NCBI RefSeq assembly: GCF_030270585.1
Contig: NZ_BSYI01000032.1
Location: forward strand, 1-57,234
DNA from: Paralimibaculum aggregatum
Lineage (GTDB): Bacteria; Pseudomonadota; Alphaproteobacteria; Rhodobacterales; Rhodobacteraceae
Direction: 5' to 3'
DNA: 57,234 nucleotides
Under the pieces are notes generated by a model, which was given only the letters and a program-made list of their open reading frames with translations, ran no database searches and was not told where the DNA came from. Within the stretch, counting starts at the first letter, position 1. Each line of letters begins with the position of its first letter. Below are positions 26,605 through 35,608 of the stretch, piece after piece. Made by a program: the position numbers and the translations under genes.

Positions 26605-27585
26605 TCACCACTGCTCGGGTTCGACCGGGGGATAGGACTGGCGCGGCTTCGGCCGGCGATACTGGTAGACCGGCTCGCCGGGGCCGCGCAGCGGCTCGCC
26701 ATAGAGGCGGTAGCCCTCGGGCCCGCCGCGCGGCGGGGGGGCGCAGTTCGGCCCGCCGCTGACCCGGCGCAGGAAGATCTCGACGCGGCGGTTCGCCTGG
26801 CGGCCCTGCGGGTTGTCCGACCCGTCGGCGAAGCGGTTGGGCCGGCGCGGCTCGCGCTCGCCCCTGCCGCGGACGAGGAACTGCGGGCCGACGACCCGCA
26901 GCGGCCCGCGGAAGAAGGCCGCCACCGAGCCCGCCCGGCGCAGCGAGAGCTGCTGGTTGTAGGCGGCGGAGCCGCGGCTGTCGGTATGGCCGGTGATCTC
27001 GATCGCCACCGGGTCGAGCGCGCGGATGCGGTCGGCGATCTGCGAGAGCACGGCGGCGGCGTCCTCGCGGATACCCGCGCTGTCATAGTTGAAGAGCACG
27101 TCGCCGGCGGCGTCGATCACCGAGCCGCATTCGGTCTCGAACTCGGCATAGCCGGGCACCTTCGGCGCCGGGAAGCCGCCGGCTTCGGGCTGCGGCGGCG
27201 GGGCCAGCGGGTGGCTGCGTCGGCCGGGCAGGCAGATGATCGCGTAGCGCAGGCCCTCGACGCCGATCCGCGCGCGGTAGCCTTGGCCCTCGATCATGCC
27301 ATAGAGCGATTGCAGGAGGTCGTTGGGCGAGATCCGGGAGGTGTACTGGTAGCTGCAGCTGGTGCGCCCGCAATTGATCGGCCGCTGGTCGAGAAAGCCG
27401 CGAAAGCGCGGGGTGGTGTCGAGAAACGTGCCGAGGCTGGTCTGGGTGCATTCCGAGAACACCAGCGTGTAGGTCCGCTCGAAGCCCTGCGCGGCGGCCG
27501 GCCTGGGGCCGAGGCCCGCGAGCAGGGCGAGGCACAGCGTGAGCCCCGCGAGCACGGCGATCCGGGGACGGCGAATGATGGACAT
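26605..27585 (-). CDS. OmpA family outer-membrane/periplasmic protein
   Basis: 326 residues: a signal peptide (1-32, AAAQ), an N-terminal unknown part with several cysteines (FSECTQTS, INCGRTSC, ICLPGR) that may be disulfide-bonded, an OmpA C-terminal domain (about 155-280, with ITGHTDSRGSAAYNQQLSLRRA and RQANRRVEIFLR), and a proline-rich end. It binds peptidoglycan and anchors an envelope structure. GGAGG precedes the ATG. The function of the cysteine region is unknown. Confidence 0.85.
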   Translation of the reverse strand: MSIIRRPRIAVLAGLTLCLALLAGLGPRPAAAQGFERTYTLVFSECTQTSLGTFLDTTPRFRGFLDQRPINCGRTSCSYQYTSRISPNDLLQSLYGMIEGQGYRARIGVEGLRYAIICLPGRRSHPLAPPPQPEAGGFPAPKVPGYAEFETECGSVIDAAGDVLFNYDSAGIREDAAAVLSQIADRIRALDPVAIEITGHTDSRGSAAYNQQLSLRRAGSVAAFFRGPLRVVGPQFLVRGRGEREPRRPNRFADGSDNPQGRQANRRVEIFLRRVSGGPNCAPPPRGGPEGYRLYGEPLRGPGEPVYQYRRPKPRQSYPPVEPEQW

Positions 27586-27653
27586 GGGCGCGCTACCTCC
27601 TTCGCTGGCGCCGCGCCTGGCGGCACCATGGCCGGAGCATAGCAATAGCCGGG

Positions 27654-28730
27654 TCAGGCGCCGAATCGCGATCTGCCGGGGCCGAGCCGTTCGACGAGGA
27701 TTGTGGCGATCCGGTCGGCCTCGGCGAGCGGCGGATAGCACCAGTCCTCGATTGCCCCGGCGAACGGGCGGGTGATGCCGCGGCGCTGCAGGGCGTCGTG
27801 GAAGCGGCGCGCCTTGGCGCTCGGCCGGGCCAGCTCGAAGACATGGATCGGCAGGCCGGTGCAGGCGGCCTCGGAGACCATGTTGACCGAATCCGCCGTC
27901 ACCACCACCGCGTCGGCGAGGCCGAGCATGCCGGGATAGGGGTTGTCGCCGCTGCCCGAATGGACCAGGTGGCGGGCCGGGTCGAGCCGCGCCGCGAGCT
28001 GCGCCACCAGCGCCGGATCGCTCCTGCGCGAGGCGGTCAGCAGCAGGCTCCAGCCGGCGCCGGCGAGCGCCTCCATGGCGGCGAGGAAGCGCGCGGCATC
28101 GGCCTCGCTCCAGCCGGCCATGCGTCCCGGCCCGCCGAGCAGCACCGCGAGGCGCGGCTCCGGCAGGGCGCGCAGGGCCTTGCGCAGCGGCGCGGCGGCC
28201 TCGGCGACGCGGCTGCGCGTCACCCGGCCGAGCGCCCCGAGGCTGGCCAGCGTGTTCGGGCCGGAGATCGCGTCATGCTCCGGCGCGACCACCAGGTCGA
28301 AGGCGCCGAGCGGCATCTGCGGGTCGAGCAGCTGCACCGTGCGGGCGTTCCGGCTGCGGCCGAGCCAGGCCACCAGCGGCGCCACCCGCCGCCCGGCGCC
28401 AATCGCCAGATCGCCGGGGGCGACCGCCTTCGCCGCCGCCAGCGCCGGATTGCCATGGGCGAGGCCGAGCGCCTTCGGCATCAGCCGCGCCGCGCCGTGC
28501 CAGAGCGATGCCGGCAGCGCCGCGCCGAACCGCCCGGGCGGCAGCTCCAGCGGGGCGACCGCGGCGCCGGTCTGCCGCGCCACCGCCTCGGCGAGCCCGA
28601 GGGCCTGCGCCGCATTGCCCGCGCGCCCGTCGGAGACCGCCCAGATCCGCGCGCCGGCGGCCCTCGGGGCGGCCGCACCGGCACCGGATGCAGCGGCCTC
28701 GCCACCGGGTTCTGCGGAGCCGATTTTCAT
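27654..28730 (-). CDS. ELM1/GtrOC1-family (mitochondrial fission ELM1-like) protein
   Basis: 358 residues with the glycosyltransferase-B-like pattern of the ELM1 family: IWAVSDGRAGNAAQALGLAEA near the N-terminus, VAPEHD, LLGGPGRMAGW, and VVTADSVNMVSEAACTGLPIHVF (nucleotide-sugar binding end). In bacteria this family is uncharacterised; it has been suggested to work on glycans or nucleotides. It sits divergent from lrp. The N-terminus (about 1-25) is Ala-rich and may start later. Confidence 0.8.
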   Translation of the reverse strand: MKIGSAEPGGEAAASGAGAAAPRAAGARIWAVSDGRAGNAAQALGLAEAVARQTGAAVAPLELPPGRFGAALPASLWHGAARLMPKALGLAHGNPALAAAKAVAPGDLAIGAGRRVAPLVAWLGRSRNARTVQLLDPQMPLGAFDLVVAPEHDAISGPNTLASLGALGRVTRSRVAEAAAPLRKALRALPEPRLAVLLGGPGRMAGWSEADAARFLAAMEALAGAGWSLLLTASRRSDPALVAQLAARLDPARHLVHSGSGDNPYPGMLGLADAVVVTADSVNMVSEAACTGLPIHVFELARPSAKARRFHDALQRRGITRPFAGAIEDWCYPPLAEADRIATILVERLGPGRSRFGA

Positions 28731-28827
28731 TTGTTGCGCCCCCGTGCAATCTTATGGCCATGGCGCGCCGTCTGGCGTAGAAGGCGCGAAAGACCCTATC
28801 TCTCGGCGCAACCGGAGGACCGACCGC

Positions 28828-29325
28828 ATGTCCGGACACAAGCTCGATCCGATCGACCGCAAGATCCTGATGGAGCTGCAAGACGACGGCCGGATGACCA
28901 ATGTCGAGCTTTCCCGCCGGGTGGGCATCTCGGCGCCGCCCTGCCTGCGGCGCGTCCGTTCGCTCGAGGAGAGCGGATATATCCAAGGATACCACGCGCG
29001 CGTCAATGCCCGCGAACTCGGCTACGAGGTGATGGTGTTCGCGATGGTCAGCCTGAAGAGCCAGGCGGGGGCCGATCTCGCGGCCTTCGAGGCGCGCGCG
29101 CGCGGCTGGCCGCTGGTGCGCGAGTGCTTCATGCTGAACGGGGAGATCGATTTCCTGCTGAAATGCATGGCGCCGAACCTGGCGGCCTTCCAGAGCTTCC
29201 TCACCGACCATCTGACGGCGGCGCCGAATGTCGCCTCGGTCAAGACATCGCTGGTGATCCGGGCGGCGAAGGACGAGCCGGGGATCCCCTTCGAGGCGAT
29301 GGACACGGTGGCGGACAACGCCTGA
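28828..29325 (+). CDS. Lrp/AsnC family transcriptional regulator
   Basis: 165 residues: an N-terminal winged helix (LDPIDRKILMELQDDGRMTN, recognition helix SRRVGISAPPCLRRVRSLE) and a C-terminal RAM/AsnC ligand domain. It probably responds to an amino acid as an octamer. No amino-acid gene adjoins, so its target is unknown. Upstream ACCGGAGG at correct distance. Confidence 0.92.
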   Translation: MSGHKLDPIDRKILMELQDDGRMTNVELSRRVGISAPPCLRRVRSLEESGYIQGYHARVNARELGYEVMVFAMVSLKSQAGADLAAFEARARGWPLVRECFMLNGEIDFLLKCMAPNLAAFQSFLTDHLTAAPNVASVKTSLVIRAAKDEPGIPFEAMDTVADNA

Positions 29326-29415
29326 CCGGATGCGTGGGGGGAGGTGTCTGGGTGTGCGCCGCGAGGGCGCGCGCCCGGGCCCCCGTGTGGCAAGGGCCCG
29401 GGCGGCAGCCGCCGG

Positions 29416-29592
29416 TCAGACCGGCGGGCGGCGGCCGCGCAGCGCATTGGCGAGCAGTGCGACCACGAACAGCGCCGCGAAGATGATGAAGATGATCTGC
29501 GCGATTCCAGCCGATGCGGCCGCAATCCCGCCGAAACCGAACACCGCCGCGATGATGGCGATGATGAAGAACGTGAGCGCCCAGCCGAGCAT
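29416..29592 (-). CDS. DUF1328 family small membrane protein
   Basis: 58 residues: [20 protein letters not shown], a Gly/Ala turn, then [20 protein letters not shown] and a basic end RGRRPP. Two transmembrane helices with the typical DUF1328 (YtjA-like) composition. AAAGGAG precedes the ATG. It is too short for normal ORF cut-offs. Homologues are often stress-induced; the role is unknown. Confidence 0.85.
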   Translation of the reverse strand: MLGWALTFFIIAIIAAVFGFGGIAAASAGIAQIIFIIFAALFVVALLANALRGRRPPV

Positions 29593-29636
29593 GGTTGACT
29601 CCTTTTCTCTCGGTTTGTTTGGGAAGCCGGCTCTGT

Positions 29637-29656
29637 TTCGCCGTCTCGACGGCGAA
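29637..29656. promoter_or_regulatory. strong hairpin upstream of the DUF1328 gene
   Basis: TTCGCCGT-CTCG-ACGGCGAA is a perfect 8-bp stem 45 bases before the DUF1328 ATG. On the minus strand it would lie in the 5' leader. A second imperfect palindrome, CCG..AGC..ACCTAGGT..GCT..CGG, lies at 29706-29728. Both could be regulatory. Confidence 0.35.
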
Positions 29657-29739
29657 TGACTTCCCGCAGCGAGCCCCGGAAGAGGTCAGGACATTTGCGC
29701 TACACCGAGCTACCTAGGTGCTCTCGGAGCGACGTCAAC

Positions 29740-29759
29740 ATGACGCCGGGTCATTTTTT
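29740..29759 (+). terminator. small intrinsic-terminator-like hairpin with T6
   Basis: ATGAC-GCCGG-GTCAT followed by TTTTT is a short stem and U-run on the plus strand, 27 bases before the convergent der stop. No plus-strand gene ends nearby (lrp stops 415 bases upstream), so it may close a short plus-strand RNA or block read-through into der. Confidence 0.35.
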
Positions 29760-29785
29760 GATCGGCTGGCGGGCGGGCCCTGCGC

Positions 29786-31162
29786 TCAGTCCTTGGCGTA
29801 GGGGTTCTCGCCCTTGCGCAGATGCAGCCGGAGCGGCACGCCGCCGAGCCCGAAATCGGCCCGCAGCCCGTTGACGAGGTAGCGGGTATAGCTCTCCGGC
29901 AGCGCCTCCGGCCGCGAGCAGAACACCACGAAGCCCGGCGGCCGGGTGCGCACCTGGGTCATGAAGCGCAGCCGGATGCGGCGCCCGCCGGGCGCCGGCG
30001 GCGGATGCTCGGCCAGCTTGGCGGCCAGCCAGTCGTTGAGCTTGGCGGTGGTGACGCGCTTGTTCCAGATCCGGTGCTGTGCCTCGACCGCGTCGCGCAG
30101 CCGGTCGAGCCCGCGCCCGGTGAGCCCCGAGAGCGTCACCAGCGGCACCCCGCGCAGCTGCGGCAGCAGCCGCTCGCCCATCTCGGTGAGGCGCCGGCGC
30201 TCGGCCTGCTTGTCCGCCACCGCGTCCCACTTGTTGACGGCGAGGATCACCGCGCGGCCCTCGCGCTCGGCGAGGTCGGCGATGCGCAGGTCCTGCGTCT
30301 CGAAGGCCTGGGCGGCGTCCATCAGCACCACCACCACCTCGGCGAAGCGGATCGCGCGCAGCGCATCGGCGGAGGACAGCCGGTCGAGCGTCTCCTGCAC
30401 CTTGGCCTTCTTGCGCAGCCCCGCGGTATCGAAGATGCGCACCGCCCGGCCGCCCCAGTCGGCGTCGAGCGCGATGGCGTCGCGGGTGAGTCCGGCCTCC
30501 GGCCCGGTGAGCAGGCGCTCGTCGCCGATGATGGTGTTGATCAGCGTCGACTTGCCGGCATTGGGCCGCCCGGTGATGGCGATCTGCAGCGGCCGCCGCT
30601 CGGCCAGCGGGTCGTCGTCGGCGCCGGGGATCGGCGCGCTATCGGCGGCGTCCTCGGGCGGTGCCAGCGCCTCGGCATAGGGGAGGATCGCGGAATAGAG
30701 GTCGCCCATGCCCTCGCCATGCTCGGCGGAGACCGCCACCGGGTCGCCGAGGCCGAGCTCGAAGGCCTCGTAGAGCCCCGCCTCCGACGCCCGGCCCTCG
30801 CACTTGTTGGCGGCGAGGATCACCCGCGCGCCGGACTTGCGCAGCATCTCCGCCAGCGTCCGGTCGAGCGCGAGCACCCCGGCGCGGGCGTCGATCAGGA
30901 AGAGGCAGAGATCGGCCTCGGCCATCGCGCGCTCGGTGAGCCGGCGCATCCGGCCCGGCAGGCTGTCGTCGGTGGCCTCCTCGAGGCCGGCGGTGTCGAT
31001 CACGCGGAAGCGCAGCTCGCCGAGCCGGCCCTCGCCCTCGCGCAGGTCGCGCGTGACCCCGGGCCGGTCGTCGACCAGCGCGAGGCGCTTGCCGACGAGG
31101 CGGTTGAACAGCGTGGACTTGCCGGTGTTGGGCCGGCCGATGATGGCGAGCGTGAAGGACAT
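29786..31162 (-). CDS. der: ribosome biogenesis GTPase Der (EngA)
   Basis: 458 residues with two tandem GTPase domains: GRPNTGKST (9-17), DTAG (56-59), NKCE; then GRPNAGKST (198-206), a second DTAG and NKWD; and a C-terminal KH-like domain. Der acts in 50S subunit maturation in the cytoplasm. The first G4 motif is NKCE rather than NKxD, which is usual in Der. It follows bamB and the YfgM-like gene in the classic order yfgM-bamB-der. A start 12 codons upstream is less likely. Confidence 0.95.
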   Translation of the reverse strand: MSFTLAIIGRPNTGKSTLFNRLVGKRLALVDDRPGVTRDLREGEGRLGELRFRVIDTAGLEEATDDSLPGRMRRLTERAMAEADLCLFLIDARAGVLALDRTLAEMLRKSGARVILAANKCEGRASEAGLYEAFELGLGDPVAVSAEHGEGMGDLYSAILPYAEALAPPEDAADSAPIPGADDDPLAERRPLQIAITGRPNAGKSTLINTIIGDERLLTGPEAGLTRDAIALDADWGGRAVRIFDTAGLRKKAKVQETLDRLSSADALRAIRFAEVVVVLMDAAQAFETQDLRIADLAEREGRAVILAVNKWDAVADKQAERRRLTEMGERLLPQLRGVPLVTLSGLTGRGLDRLRDAVEAQHRIWNKRVTTAKLNDWLAAKLAEHPPPAPGGRRIRLRFMTQVRTRPPGFVVFCSRPEALPESYTRYLVNGLRADFGLGGVPLRLHLRKGENPYAKD

Positions 31163-31229
31163 GGCACGCCCCTTATCCCGCCCGTGAGCGGGCCGCAAGC
31201 GGCTCGCGCGCCCCGGCTCCCCGCGGCGC

Positions 31230-32567
31230 TCAGCGATAGGCGTGCAGCCCCGCCTCGTCGTCGAGGATGAAGATCGTGCCGCCGGCCACCACCGGCCCGG
31301 TGATCGAGCCCTCGGGCAGCTCCGCCGCCACGCCGCCCTCGCCGGTCACCGCGTTGAGCGACCAGAGATTGCCGAGGCTGTCGGTCAGGATCACCTGGCC
31401 GCCGACCACCACCGGGCCGGAATAGGTGATCGCGTCCTCGCGGTCCTCCTCGTCCTCGAAGGCCGGCAGCGCGCGCTGCCAGAGGGTCTGCCCGGTGGCG
31501 GCATCGAGGCGCAGCAGCTCGGCGGTGTCGGAGACCAGCCAGAGGCTGTCCCCCGCCGCCCAGATCGGCTGGGTGGCGCCGAGCGCCCGGGTCCAGATCC
31601 GCCGGCCGGTGCGGGTCTCGAGCGCCGCGGTGCGCCCGCTCTGGTTGGCCGAGACCACGAGCGGGCCGAGGATCACCGGATCGCCGGTGAGGTCCGTGAT
31701 CGCGGCGCGCGCCAGGCCGCGCCGGCCGCCGGTGATCACCGCGCCCCAGAAGCGCCGCCCGGAGCGCGCCTCCAGCGCCACCAGCTCGCCCGAGGCGAAC
31801 GGCACCACCGCGCCGCCGCCGGCCAGCGCCGGGCTGGCGCCGCCGAGATAGGCGGCATCGGCGCTCACGCCCTGCACGCGCCAGAGCACCGCGCCATCCG
31901 TCAGGGCCAGTCCGAAGGCCTCGCTGCCGCGGGTCACCGCCACGATCAGCCCGCCCTCGACGGCGGGGCCGGCCCGGAACGGCGCGCCGAAGCGCCGCCG
32001 CCAGACCTCCTCGCCGCTGCCGGAGGACAGCACCACGACCTCGCCGAAGCCGGTGGTCGCGACCAGCCGGTCGCCGGCCAGCGCCAGCCCGCCGCCGAAG
32101 CCCTCCTCGCCCTCCTCGTCCTCGTTGGGGGTGAGGTCGGCCTCCCAGCGCAGCGCGCCGGTGCCGGCGTCGAAGGCGCTGACCGTGGCGGCCGCGTCGA
32201 GGGTGTAGACCAGCCCGTTGCCGACGACCGGCGCCGAGGTGATCAGGCTGTCGTCGCTGATCCCCTCGCCGGCATCGGCGCTCCAGACCTTCTGGAAGCC
32301 GAGCGGGGCGCTCAGATGCCCGCTGTTATGCGCGGCGTTGCCGCCGGTCTGGGTCCAGCTCTCGATCGAGATGGCAGGGGGCAGCGGCCGGCGGATCACC
32401 ACGTCGCCGCTGGCCTGCGCGACCGCCTGGCGCACCGGCAGGCGCGTGCCCTCGAGCACCTCGTCGTCCTCGAACAGGCTGCAGCCGGCGAGCAGCGCCA
32501 GCGCGGCGGTCCAGACCGCCAGCCGCGCCAGGGTTGCGCCCGGGTTCCGCTTCGGCTCACTCCGCAT
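31230..32567 (-). CDS. bamB: outer-membrane assembly lipoprotein BamB-like (PQQ-like propeller)
   Basis: 445 residues. A lipoprotein signal with LLAGCS (Cys29) is followed by an eight-bladed PQQ-like beta-propeller with repeated AxxG..xW..xxxG patterns and the motif [20 protein letters not shown]. It is anchored in the outer membrane and helps BamA fold outer-membrane proteins. Its ATG overlaps the YfgM-like stop by 11 bases, so the two are coupled, and der follows 67 bases later. Confidence 0.88.
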   Translation of the reverse strand: MRSEPKRNPGATLARLAVWTAALALLAGCSLFEDDEVLEGTRLPVRQAVAQASGDVVIRRPLPPAISIESWTQTGGNAAHNSGHLSAPLGFQKVWSADAGEGISDDSLITSAPVVGNGLVYTLDAAATVSAFDAGTGALRWEADLTPNEDEEGEEGFGGGLALAGDRLVATTGFGEVVVLSSGSGEEVWRRRFGAPFRAGPAVEGGLIVAVTRGSEAFGLALTDGAVLWRVQGVSADAAYLGGASPALAGGGAVVPFASGELVALEARSGRRFWGAVITGGRRGLARAAITDLTGDPVILGPLVVSANQSGRTAALETRTGRRIWTRALGATQPIWAAGDSLWLVSDTAELLRLDAATGQTLWQRALPAFEDEEDREDAITYSGPVVVGGQVILTDSLGNLWSLNAVTGEGGVAAELPEGSITGPVVAGGTIFILDDEAGLHAYR

Positions 32568-35481
32568 CGCTGTCTCCCGCCGTCTCCTGGGTCTCGATGG
32601 CCGGCGCCGGGCCGCCATCGGGCTCGGTCGCCTGGGTCGGCCCCCCGTCGGCACGCGGCTCGGCAGCGCCCCCGGCGCGGACCGCCGGGTTCTCCGCCTC
32701 GGCCGCCACAGGCTCGGGCTCTGCCGCTTCGGGCTCAGGTTCGGCTGCCGCAGGCTCGGGCTCAGCCGCTTCGGGCTCAGGCTCTGCCGCTTCCGGCTCA
32801 GGCTCGATTGCCGCCGGCTCGGGCCCTGCCGCTTTGGGCTCAGGCTCGATTGCGGCCGGCTCTGGCTCCGCCGCTTCCGGCTCCGGCTCGATTGCGGCCG
32901 GCTCGGGCTCTGCCGCTTCCGGCTCCGGCTCGATCGCCGCAGGCTCGGCCTCAGCCGCCTCGGGCTCAGGCTCTGTTGCGGCAGGCTCGGGTTCGGCTGC
33001 TTCGGTTTCAGGTTCGATTGCCGCTGGCTCGGCTTCGGCTGCCGCAGGTTCAGTCTCGGCTGCGACCGCCTCGGGCTCGGCCACTTCGGGCTCAGGCTGG
33101 GTTGCCGCAGGTTCGGGCTCGACCGCTTCGGACTCAGGCTCGATTGCCGCAGGCGCTGGCTCGACCGTTTCGGACTCAGGCGGGGTTGCCGCAGGCTCTG
33201 GCTCGGCCGCGACAGGCTCCGGCTCGGTTGCCTGGGGCTCGGGTTCGGCCGCAGCAGGGGCGGGGGCGTCCATTGCCGACGTCGCCGGCTCGGCGGGACC
33301 CTCTGCGGCTTCGGCAGCTTCGCCGGGGGCGACTGGCAGAGGCTCGGGCTCGCCGGCGCTGTCGTCGGCCGAACCGGCCGCAGCGGTGGCTTTGGCGGCA
33401 CCGGTCGCGTCTTCGAGCGCCGCCGCGCCGGAGGCCCCGGCATCGACGGCTTCTGCCGCGGCAGCAGGCTCGGGACCCGCCTCTTCCGCCGCCTCTTCCT
33501 CGCCGGTGGCGTCCCCGGCCTCGATCATCGTTTCCGCCGTGGTCTCGGCCGGGGCTGCGGGCTCGGTGATGGCCCCTTCCGTACCCGCCTGCACCGCCTC
33601 GGCTGGTGCCGGAGCCTCGGGCGCGCCCGCTCCGTCCGCGGTGCCTTCGCCCGCGGGAGCCGGGAGATCGCCAGCCGGTGCGGTCTCGGGCGCTTCCGTA
33701 CCGGTGGCGGCCTCGGGGCCTGCGCCTACAGCGTCGATCATCGTATCCGCCGTGGTCTCGACCGGGGCTGCGGGCTCGGTGATCGCTCCCTCCGTCCCCG
33801 CCTGCACCGCCTCGGCGGGGGCCGGGGTCTCGGGCGCGCCCGTCCCGTCCGCGGCGCCTTCGCCCGCGGGAGCCGCGAGATCGCCAGCCGGTGCGGTCTC
33901 GGGCGCTTCCGTACCGGCTGCGGCCTCGGGGCCTGCGGCTTCAGCCTCGATCATCGTCTCTGCCGTGGTCTCGGCCGGGGCTGCGGGCTCGGTGATGGCC
34001 CCCTCCGTCCCCGCCTGCACCGCCTCGGCGGGGGCCGGAGCCTCGGGCGCGCCCGCTCCGTCCGCGGCGCCTTCGCCCGCGGGAGCCGGGAGATCACCAG
34101 CCGGCGCGGCTTCGGCCGGCTCGGGCAGGGCTTGCGCCGCGTCATCCGGGCTGACGGCTTCCGGCGCGGCCGTTTCGCCTTCCGGCGCGGGAACGGGGTC
34201 GGGAACGGTTTCGGTGGCCGGTGCCGCCGCGGCGGGGGCCGGGACCGGCTCGCCCGTGCTCTCGGCGCTGCCCGCGGGGTCGGCCGTCGCCGCCTCCTCC
34301 GCTGCCGGCGCAGGGGTGGTCATGTCTTCGGCGGCACCGGACCCGGTGTCCCCGGAACCCGCATCAGTGCCGTCCGCCGGCGCCGGCGTGTCTGAGGGGC
34401 CCGGTGCCGGGGTGTCGGCGGCATCCGGGGCAGGCGCCGGCTCGGCGGCGTCGCCGGCAGGCCCGGCAGCCGCGGGTGCCGGCCCGGTGCCGTCGGCGCC
34501 CTCTGCGCTCGCCGGGTCGGTTCCTTCCGGTTCCGCTGCCGCGCCGCCATCGGTTTCAGCTGGCGGGGCGGCGGGCGCGGGCGCGCCATCGCCAGCCGGC
34601 TGCGGCTGCCCGGTCTCCCCGGCATCGACGTCGCCGGCGGTTTCGGTTGACATCGCCCCGGCCGCAGGCTCGGCAGGCTCGGCCGCATCGCCTTCGACGG
34701 CCGCGGGCGCATCCGCGGTGCCGGCAGCCGGGGCGGGCGGCTCGGTGCCGTCGCCGGCGCCCCCTGCCTCGCCGGCGGCGGCGCCCTCCGGCGTGTCCTC
34801 GCCAGGAGGTGCGATCTGCGGCGCGGCCTCGCGGGCCTCGGCGGCCACCGTCTCGGCCTCGACGATCGCCAGCATCTGCAGCGCGCGGGCGTTCAGGCCG
34901 CGGGTCAGCCCCGGCGACCCGAGGATCGCCTCGAGATCGGCCTGCGCCCCCTCGCGGTCGCCGCCGTTGAGGCGCAGCGCGGCGCGCAGCTCGAGCGCCA
35001 GCGGGCGGTAGGGCGCATCCTCGGCGACCAGCGGCGCGAGCTGGCCCTCGGCCTCCTCGAGCGGGATCCCCGGCGCCGTCAGCCGCGCCGCCTCGAGCGC
35101 CGCGAGATCGGTATAGGCCCGCTTCAGCCGCGAATCCCCGGCGACCGCGCGGTAGTTCTCGATGGCCGCGCGCAGGTCGCCCTCCGCCGCCTGGGCCGCG
35201 GCGAGCTGGAGCCGGGCGATCGCCGCCGCCGGGCCATCGCCCACCGCCTCGAGCACCGCCGCCTTCTCCGCCGCGTCCGGCCCCGCCGCGAGGATCGCCG
35301 CGCCGCGGGCCCGTGCCGCCTCGCGCTCCTCGGCCTGCATCCAGTTCCAGACCGCCGCGCCCGCCACGATGGCGGCGATGCCGCCGATGGCAAAGGGCGC
35401 ATAGCGCTTCCACATCCGGAACATGCGGTCCTGGCGGACCTCTTCGCTTACCTCGCGAATGAAACTGTCGGTGTCGCTCAC
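32557..35481 (-). CDS. YfgM-like tetratricopeptide protein with a giant Pro/Glu/Ala repeat tail
   Basis: 974 residues if it starts at GTG 35481, whose MSDTDSFIREVSEEVRQD is the usual family N-terminus; an ATG four codons upstream lacks a ribosome site. A signal-anchor helix (about 28-47, YAPFAIGGIAAIVAGAAVW) is followed by a TPR-rich YfgM-like domain (about 50-220), which is the entire normal length of the family. Residues 220-974 are almost only Ala, Pro, Glu, Gly, Thr and Ser. They are made of three 71-residue tandem blocks (213-bp units, 33521-34115) and a 42-bp PE repeat region (32700-33250). The tail should be in the periplasm, acidic and disordered. It precedes bamB with an overlap. Function of the tail is unknown. 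Confidence 0.85.
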   Translation of the reverse strand: MSDTDSFIREVSEEVRQDRMFRMWKRYAPFAIGGIAAIVAGAAVWNWMQAEEREAARARGAAILAAGPDAAEKAAVLEAVGDGPAAAIARLQLAAAQAAEGDLRAAIENYRAVAGDSRLKRAYTDLAALEAARLTAPGIPLEEAEGQLAPLVAEDAPYRPLALELRAALRLNGGDREGAQADLEAILGSPGLTRGLNARALQMLAIVEAETVAAEAREAAPQIAPPGEDTPEGAAAGEAGGAGDGTEPPAPAAGTADAPAAVEGDAAEPAEPAAGAMSTETAGDVDAGETGQPQPAGDGAPAPAAPPAETDGGAAAEPEGTDPASAEGADGTGPAPAAAGPAGDAAEPAPAPDAADTPAPGPSDTPAPADGTDAGSGDTGSGAAEDMTTPAPAAEEAATADPAGSAESTGEPVPAPAAAAPATETVPDPVPAPEGETAAPEAVSPDDAAQALPEPAEAAPAGDLPAPAGEGAADGAGAPEAPAPAEAVQAGTEGAITEPAAPAETTAETMIEAEAAGPEAAAGTEAPETAPAGDLAAPAGEGAADGTGAPETPAPAEAVQAGTEGAITEPAAPVETTADTMIDAVGAGPEAATGTEAPETAPAGDLPAPAGEGTADGAGAPEAPAPAEAVQAGTEGAITEPAAPAETTAETMIEAGDATGEEEAAEEAGPEPAAAAEAVDAGASGAAALEDATGAAKATAAAGSADDSAGEPEPLPVAPGEAAEAAEGPAEPATSAMDAPAPAAAEPEPQATEPEPVAAEPEPAATPPESETVEPAPAAIEPESEAVEPEPAATQPEPEVAEPEAVAAETEPAAAEAEPAAIEPETEAAEPEPAATEPEPEAAEAEPAAIEPEPEAAEPEPAAIEPEPEAAEPEPAAIEPEPKAAGPEPAAIEPEPEAAEPEPEAAEPEPAAAEPEPEAAEPEPVAAEAENPAVRAGGAAEPRADGGPTQATEPDGGPAPAIETQETAGDSDAE
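32700..33250 (-). repeat. 42-bp tandem repeats coding an EPEPEAAEPEPAAI motif
   Basis: Four consecutive exact-length units lie at 32786-32827, 32828-32869, 32870-32911 and 32912-32953, differing only at a few bases. Degenerate half-units extend to about 33250. The repeat is in frame, giving 14 residues each, rich in Glu and Pro. Confidence 0.85.
33521..34115 (-). repeat. 213-bp tandem repeats, nearly three copies, inside the YfgM-like gene
   Basis: Copies begin at 33521, 33734 and 33947 with TCGATCATCG; the period is exactly 213 bases (71 codons). The third copy loses identity after about 34115. The copies match for most of their length with scattered substitutions, some silent, so they are older than a cloning or assembly artefact would imply. 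Confidence 0.85.
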
Positions 35482-35608
35482 CGGGACCCCCATCTTGCGT
35501 GGCCGAGACCCTATCCCCTGCGCCGATCAACGCAAGGTGTTTCGCAGCCGCTGGCATGGCGCCACGGAATGGCTATCTCGGGGGGGAACCGCAAGGGGGA
35601 GGACAGCG

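Noticed and set aside
29740-29759. Terminator of der
   Set aside because: The T-run lies on the plus strand while der is transcribed from the minus strand; on that side only an A-run is present before the hairpin.
32534-35011. An 825-codon plus-strand frame of Ser/Gly/Ala repeats (GSGSAASGSG)
   Set aside because: It is the mirror of the Pro/Glu/Ala repeats of the YfgM-like gene. The minus strand has the family N-terminus, signal anchor and overlap with bamB, so the plus frame is a shadow.
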